This document shows, one piece after another, positions 60,181 through 64,000 of a DNA stretch of 64,000 nucleotides. The DNA comes from Tenebrionibacter intestinalis (GTDB taxonomy: Bacteria > Pseudomonadota > Gammaproteobacteria > Enterobacterales > Enterobacteriaceae). The translations under genes and the position numbers were made by a program. Positions within the stretch are counted from its first letter, which is position 1; each line of letters starts with the position of its first letter. The notes beneath the pieces were generated by a model that saw only the letters and a list, made by a program, of their open reading frames with translations, had not been told where the DNA came from and did no database searches. The stretch is taken from positions 405 to 64,404 of the forward strand of contig NZ_JAEPBH010000003.1 of assembly GCF_016632365.1 (NCBI RefSeq). Direction: 5' to 3'.

Positions 60181-60421
60181 GGCTTTTTTACTTTGCGCCT
60201 TAGCCGCATCGCGTTTTTTTGTAAACCCAGGCGGGAAAGTAAAGGTTAACAACAGATGTGCGCCTGAGGCTGGCTGTGCGGCGCGGCGTCTCGCTTTAGA
60301 AATAAGAACGCGAGGCTATTGCCATACGCGCAGCCAGCCTGCTTTTCGTTGCGGGATCCGCCGATTACCGCTACCTTATGGGATTCTTTTTTCACCGCAG
60401 AACACAGGACGCGGAGCTGCT

Positions 60422-63283
60422 TTGAAATATTTTGTCTCCTTTCGCACCACGCTGAAAGTTTCACGCTATTTTTTCCGCGCGCTGGCTTTGCTGCTGTGGT
60501 TTGTGTTTGCGCTGTTTTCCGTATTTTATATTGTGAATGTTCTGCATGAGAAAGAATCAGAAATTCACCAGGAGTTTTCGCTCAGCTACGATCAGGCCCA
60601 GCGCTATATTCAGCGTACGTCGGATGTTATAAAAGAGCTGAAATACATAGCCGAAAACCGCCCCGGCGCCGACAGCGCGCTGTTTCACAGCGCCGCCGCC
60701 AGCGACGATAAAATAGAACCGCCCACTTTTGTCCCGTTGTTTTCCGATGCCGACTGTTCAGCGCTGGGCAATTCCTGGCGCGGTCAACTGAATTCTCTAT
60801 CGTGGTTCCTGCGATACTGGCGAGAAAATTTCTCCGTTGCTTACGATCTTAATCGTGTTTTCCTGGTCGATGGCGACAACCAGTGTATGGCCGATTTTGG
60901 GCTGCGCAGCGTGCCGCTGGAGCAGGAAAATACGCTTAAGAACCTGCATGAACGTATCATGAAATATCGCAGCGTGCCGCAAAACGAGCGCGCCAGCAGT
61001 CTGTTCTGGATGAATCAGGGGCCGCGGCCTGGTATCGGCTATTTCTATACGCTCACGCCCGTCTATATAGCAAATCGCCTGCAGGCGATGCTTGGTATTG
61101 AGCAAACGGTGCGTATGGAAAATTTCTTTACGCCCGGCAGCCTGCCGGTCGGCGTCACTATCCTTGATGAGAACGCTCATCCGTTAATTTCCCTTACCGG
61201 CGGCGACATGATAAGACCCGATCCGCGTTGGGCGCAGGAGCGCGCGTGGTTTGGCTATACGCAGGGGTTCAAATCTCTGGTGCTTAAGAAGAATTTACCG
61301 CCATCTTCGTTGAGCGTGATTTATTCGGTGCCGGTGGATTTAGTGCTGGGGCGCATTCGCATGTTGATCCTCAATGCGGTGCTGCTTAATGTGCTGGCGG
61401 GAATCGTGCTGTTTACCCTGGCGCGCATGTATGAGCGGCGTATGTTTATTCCGGCGGAGAATGATGCCCAGCGTCTGGAAGAGCACGATCAGTTTAACCG
61501 GAAAATTGTGGCCTCCGCGCCGGTCGGGATTTGTATCCTGCGTACGCAGGACGGTACTAATATTCTCAGCAACGAGCTGGCCCATAATTACCTTAATATG
61601 CTGACGCAGGAAGACAGGCAGCGTCTGACGCAGATTATTTGCGGCCAGCAGGTTAATTTTGTCGATGTCCTGACCAGTAATAATACCAATTTGCAAATTA
61701 GCTTCGTTCACTCGCGCTATCGCAACGAAAATGTAGCGATTTGCGTGCTGGTGGATGTAAGCGCGCGCGTCAGGATGGAAGAATCGCTCCAGGAGATGGC
61801 GCAGGCCGCAGAGCAGGCAAGCCAGTCAAAATCGATGTTCCTCGCCACCGTCAGCCATGAGCTGCGCACGCCGTTATACGGCATCATTGGCAACCTCGAT
61901 CTGTTGCAAACGCGCAAACTGCCCAAAGGCGTCGATCGTCTGGTTACGGCGATGAATAACTCCTCCAGCCTGCTGCTGAAGATAATCAGCGATATTCTCG
62001 ATTTCTCCAAAATAGAGTCAGAACAGCTAAAAATTGAACCACGCGAATTCTCTGTGCGTGAGGTTATGAATCATATCACCAGCAATTATTTGCCGCTGGT
62101 GGTGCGAAAACAACTTGGTTTGTACTGCTTTATCGACCCGCAAGTGCCGCTCACGCTACAGGGAGACCCGATGCGTTTGCAGCAGGTTATTTCCAATCTG
62201 CTCAGCAATGCAATTAAGTTTACCGACGTGGGCTGTATTATTCTGAACGTTACGGTCGATGACTGCTACCTGCGCATTTGCGTTCGTGATACTGGCGTGG
62301 GTATTCCGGCGAAAGAAGTCCTGCGGCTGTTCGATCCGTTTTTCCAGGCAGGCACGGGCGTGCAGCGCAATTTCCAGGGAACCGGGTTGGGGCTGGCGAT
62401 TTGTGAAAAACTCATCGGCATGATGGACGGTGATATCGACGTTGAGACGGAGCCGGGCATGGGGAGTCAGTTTACTATCCGTATTCCGCTGTATTCCGCC
62501 AGGTTTTCTGCGTCGCAGTATGTCGAGGAGTTAGCGAACAAGCGCTGTTGGCTGGCCGTGCGCAACGCGTCGCTGTGCCGCTATCTGGAAACGCTGCTTG
62601 AGTGTAGCGGCATACGAACCCGGCGCTATGAGGGCGATACGGTGGATGCGGACGACATCCTCATCACAGATGAGCAATCCACGGCAGATTGGGCGGGGCG
62701 CGCGGTGATTATGTTCTGCCGCCGGCATATCGGTATACCGCTTGAGCCGACGCCAGGCCGCTGGTTACACAGCGTGGCCTCGCCGCATGAGATTATTGCG
62801 CTGCTGGGGCGTATTTATCGCGTTGACGTGGATTTGCCTGGCAGTGTGGGAACCTTGCCCGCGCCTGAGGCGGTGTGTGAACAAAAAGACGATATTATGG
62901 TGCTTATTGTTGACGATCATCCCATTAACCGCCGTCTGCTTGCCGATCAGCTTTCAACGCTGGGTTATTTGTGCAAAACCGCTAACGACGGTATCGATGC
63001 GCTGAATGTATTAAGCAAAAATGCAATTGATATTGTATTGAGCGATGTCAATATGCCCAATATGGACGGCTATCGCCTGACGCAGCGCATCCGTGAGCTG
63101 GGCATGACGCTACCGGTTATCGGCGTGACGGCCAATGCGCTGGCGGAAGAAAAACAGCGCTGCATTGAATCGGGGATGGATAGCTGTCTTTCCAAGCCAG
63201 TGACGCTGGACATTATTGCCCAAACGCTAACGTACTACGCTGAAAAAGTACGAAATACGCGTGATTCGCCAGACAACCGATAA
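60422..63283 (+). CDS. rcsC: Hybrid sensor histidine kinase RcsC
   Basis: Inner-membrane sensor of the Rcs envelope-stress phosphorelay that passes phosphate through RcsD to RcsB. Transmembrane helices lie at about residues 20-41 and 313-335, flanking a periplasmic domain. The phospho-acceptor His479 is in ATVSHELRTPLYG, followed by the ATPase domain (LSNAIKF, DTGVGIP, GTGLGLAI). The C-terminal receiver has Asp875 in LSDVNMPNMDG; both positions equal the E. coli numbers. It starts with TTG at 60422, preceded by GGAG; this aligns with the E. coli N-terminus and gives 953 residues against 949. Confidence 0.95.
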   Translation: MKYFVSFRTTLKVSRYFFRALALLLWFVFALFSVFYIVNVLHEKESEIHQEFSLSYDQAQRYIQRTSDVIKELKYIAENRPGADSALFHSAAASDDKIEPPTFVPLFSDADCSALGNSWRGQLNSLSWFLRYWRENFSVAYDLNRVFLVDGDNQCMADFGLRSVPLEQENTLKNLHERIMKYRSVPQNERASSLFWMNQGPRPGIGYFYTLTPVYIANRLQAMLGIEQTVRMENFFTPGSLPVGVTILDENAHPLISLTGGDMIRPDPRWAQERAWFGYTQGFKSLVLKKNLPPSSLSVIYSVPVDLVLGRIRMLILNAVLLNVLAGIVLFTLARMYERRMFIPAENDAQRLEEHDQFNRKIVASAPVGICILRTQDGTNILSNELAHNYLNMLTQEDRQRLTQIICGQQVNFVDVLTSNNTNLQISFVHSRYRNENVAICVLVDVSARVRMEESLQEMAQAAEQASQSKSMFLATVSHELRTPLYGIIGNLDLLQTRKLPKGVDRLVTAMNNSSSLLLKIISDILDFSKIESEQLKIEPREFSVREVMNHITSNYLPLVVRKQLGLYCFIDPQVPLTLQGDPMRLQQVISNLLSNAIKFTDVGCIILNVTVDDCYLRICVRDTGVGIPAKEVLRLFDPFFQAGTGVQRNFQGTGLGLAICEKLIGMMDGDIDVETEPGMGSQFTIRIPLYSARFSASQYVEELANKRCWLAVRNASLCRYLETLLECSGIRTRRYEGDTVDADDILITDEQSTADWAGRAVIMFCRRHIGIPLEPTPGRWLHSVASPHEIIALLGRIYRVDVDLPGSVGTLPAPEAVCEQKDDIMVLIVDDHPINRRLLADQLSTLGYLCKTANDGIDALNVLSKNAIDIVLSDVNMPNMDGYRLTQRIRELGMTLPVIGVTANALAEEKQRCIESGMDSCLSKPVTLDIIAQTLTYYAEKVRNTRDSPDNR

Positions 63284-63382
63284 TGATGTTATCCGCAGCA
63301 GGCGGTAGAGGGCTAAACGTGGGTACAGGGCTTCGCGGTTAATCCGCCGATGTGAAGCAGAAGGACGCTAATCGGTTTCATC

Positions 63383-63417
63383 AGGCGCATCGGCAGCGCT
63401 GATGCCGCCTTGTCGGC
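63383..63417. repeat. REP-like palindromic element
   Basis: GGCGCATCGGCAGCGCTGAT followed by GCCGCCTTGTCGGCC has the GC-rich imperfect palindrome and the CGCCTTxTCxGGCC-like arm of enterobacterial REP sequences. It sits between convergent gene ends, the usual location. Confidence 0.5.
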
Positions 63418-63464
63418 CATAAAACCGCGCTTTACCGTTACCGGCGCATCCCGGGCCGGACAGG

Positions 63465-63486
63465 CAATAAAAAGCCGTCAGGCTTT
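63465..63486 (-). terminator. Probable rcsB terminator
   Basis: On the - strand AAAGCC, a TGAC loop and GGCTTT are followed by TTATTG. It lies about 195 bp past the rcsB stop, with the A-rich arm also permitting some + strand termination for rcsC. Confidence 0.6.
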
Positions 63487-63679
63487 CCTGGCATAAGCTG
63501 CACAAAAGGCGCACACATCGGTTTGCCCGCAAGCAGGCGGGATTGGCGGCCAGCGTCGGGGCTTGCTTCGCGCATATCCGACGGCAGGCGGCCCTTTAAT
63601 ACAAGGCGGACGGCTGCTTCAGGCCCGCCGCTCGCCTTGATAAGGCAAGTCTGCTTACACTGTAAGCGCGCGAGAACCG

Positions 63680-64000
63680 TTAATCTTTGTCCGCTGGCGT
63701 CAGGCTAACGGAGGAGAGGTAATTCAGCAGGGCGATATCGTTATCCACGCCCAGTTTCATCATCGCCGATTTTTTCTGGCTACTGATAGTCTTAATACTG
63801 CGATTCAGCTTACGGGCGATTTCCGTGACCAAAAAACCTTCTGCAAACAGGCGAAGCACCTCGCTCTCTTTTGGCGACAGGCGCTTGTCGCCATAACCGC
63901 CGGCGCTGATTTTTTCCAGCAGGCGGGAAACGCTTTCGGGGGTGAATTTTTTGCCTTTTTGCAGCGCCGCCAGCGCCTTCGGCAGATCGGTTGGCGCCCC
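63680..64000 (-). CDS. rcsB: Response regulator RcsB, C-terminal part (truncated by window edge)
   Basis: The last 106 residues of RcsB are visible; the receiver domain lies beyond the window. The LuxR-type helix-turn-helix is LSPKESEVLRLFAEGFLVTEIARKLNRSIKTISSQKKSAMMKLGV, read here in pieces over about 90 residues, and the tail ends SLTPADKD. RcsB is the DNA-binding effector of the Rcs phosphorelay controlling capsule, motility and envelope stress genes. Convergent with rcsC, as in other enterics. Confidence 0.97.
   Translation of the reverse strand, partial: GAPTDLPKALAALQKGKKFTPESVSRLLEKISAGGYGDKRLSPKESEVLRLFAEGFLVTEIARKLNRSIKTISSQKKSAMMKLGVDNDIALLNYLSSVSLTPADKD

Larger units (their letters stand above)
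63284..63679. other. Convergent rcsC-rcsB intergenic region
   Basis: 396 bp between convergent genes. It contains a REP-like hairpin and an rcsB terminator, listed separately. No gene was seen in the remainder. Confidence 0.5.

Noticed and set aside
60167-60421. Longer rcsC frame starting at ATG 60167
   Set aside because: The extension reads through the repeat element and is not conserved; TTG at 60422 has a ribosome site and aligns with E. coli RcsC.
1-64000. CRISPR array, tRNA/rRNA genes, prophage or complete insertion sequence
   Set aside because: No regularly spaced repeats, tRNA cloverleaf, rRNA signature, integrase or transposase sequence was found on either strand.

Overview
The window is a chromosomal segment from a member of the Enterobacteriaceae. 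The backbone gene order yfbS-yfbR-alaA-lrhA-nuoABCDEFGHIJKLMN ... rnz-elaA-elaB-menFDHBCE ... yfaY-glpT ... yfaE-nrdB-nrdA-ubiG-gyrA-rcsC-rcsB follows the Escherichia/Enterobacter/Cronobacter arrangement. The proteins are close to their E. coli K-12 counterparts along their length (compared from memory), nuoC and nuoD are fused as in enterics, and the backbone coding regions are GC-rich. Genus cannot be fixed by reading; the higher GC and the absence here of arn, yfaL, glpQ and glpABC point away from E. coli itself.

Region by region: 1-4063 carries a SLC13-type transporter (yfbS), the dNMP 5'-nucleotidase yfbR and the alanine aminotransferase alaA. 4064-6577 holds lrhA between two long regulatory intergenic stretches. 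6578-21747 is the complete 13-gene nuo operon for NADH:quinone oxidoreductase (complex I), with an ERIC-type intergenic repeat between nuoF and nuoG. 22089-23606 is an accessory patch: a cold-shock-domain protein with an extra C-terminal domain, a YaiL/DUF2058 protein, and an unlisted 26-codon hydrophobic ORF that closely resembles the ShoB type I toxin. 23766-33132 returns to backbone: RNase Z/BN, elaA, elaB and the six men genes that convert chorismate to naphthoyl-CoA for menaquinone.

33327-38539 is a sugar/polyol-type catabolic island in the position where E. coli has arn and rhm genes: a divergent LysR regulator, an MFS transporter, a short-chain dehydrogenase and a transketolase split into two polypeptides. 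39342-42184 carries yfaY and glpT, the latter with a good CRP site and a GlpR-like site. 42262-51390 is a second island and the most novel part of the window. A leftward four-gene peptide-type ABC importer operon is divergent from a rightward operon of a Tsx-like outer-membrane channel, a RutA-like flavin monooxygenase and a RutB-like cysteine hydrolase, and an AraC-type regulator closes the set. This looks like a complete outer-membrane-to-cytoplasm uptake and ring-opening or amide-cleaving pathway for an unknown N-containing compound.

51840-64000 returns to backbone: yfaE-nrdB-nrdA (class Ia ribonucleotide reductase with DnaA boxes and NrdR-like boxes upstream), ubiG, gyrA, rcsC and the 3' part of rcsB.

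A dispersed ~140-bp repeat with terminal inverted repeats runs through the right half. There are two near-identical full copies in opposite orientation (38735-38875 and 60041-60180) and two degenerate copies (38567-38633 and 53282-53367). The gyrA copy splits the gyrA terminator and is flanked by a short direct repeat, as expected for a MITE insertion. No tRNA, rRNA, CRISPR array, complete insertion sequence or prophage was seen.
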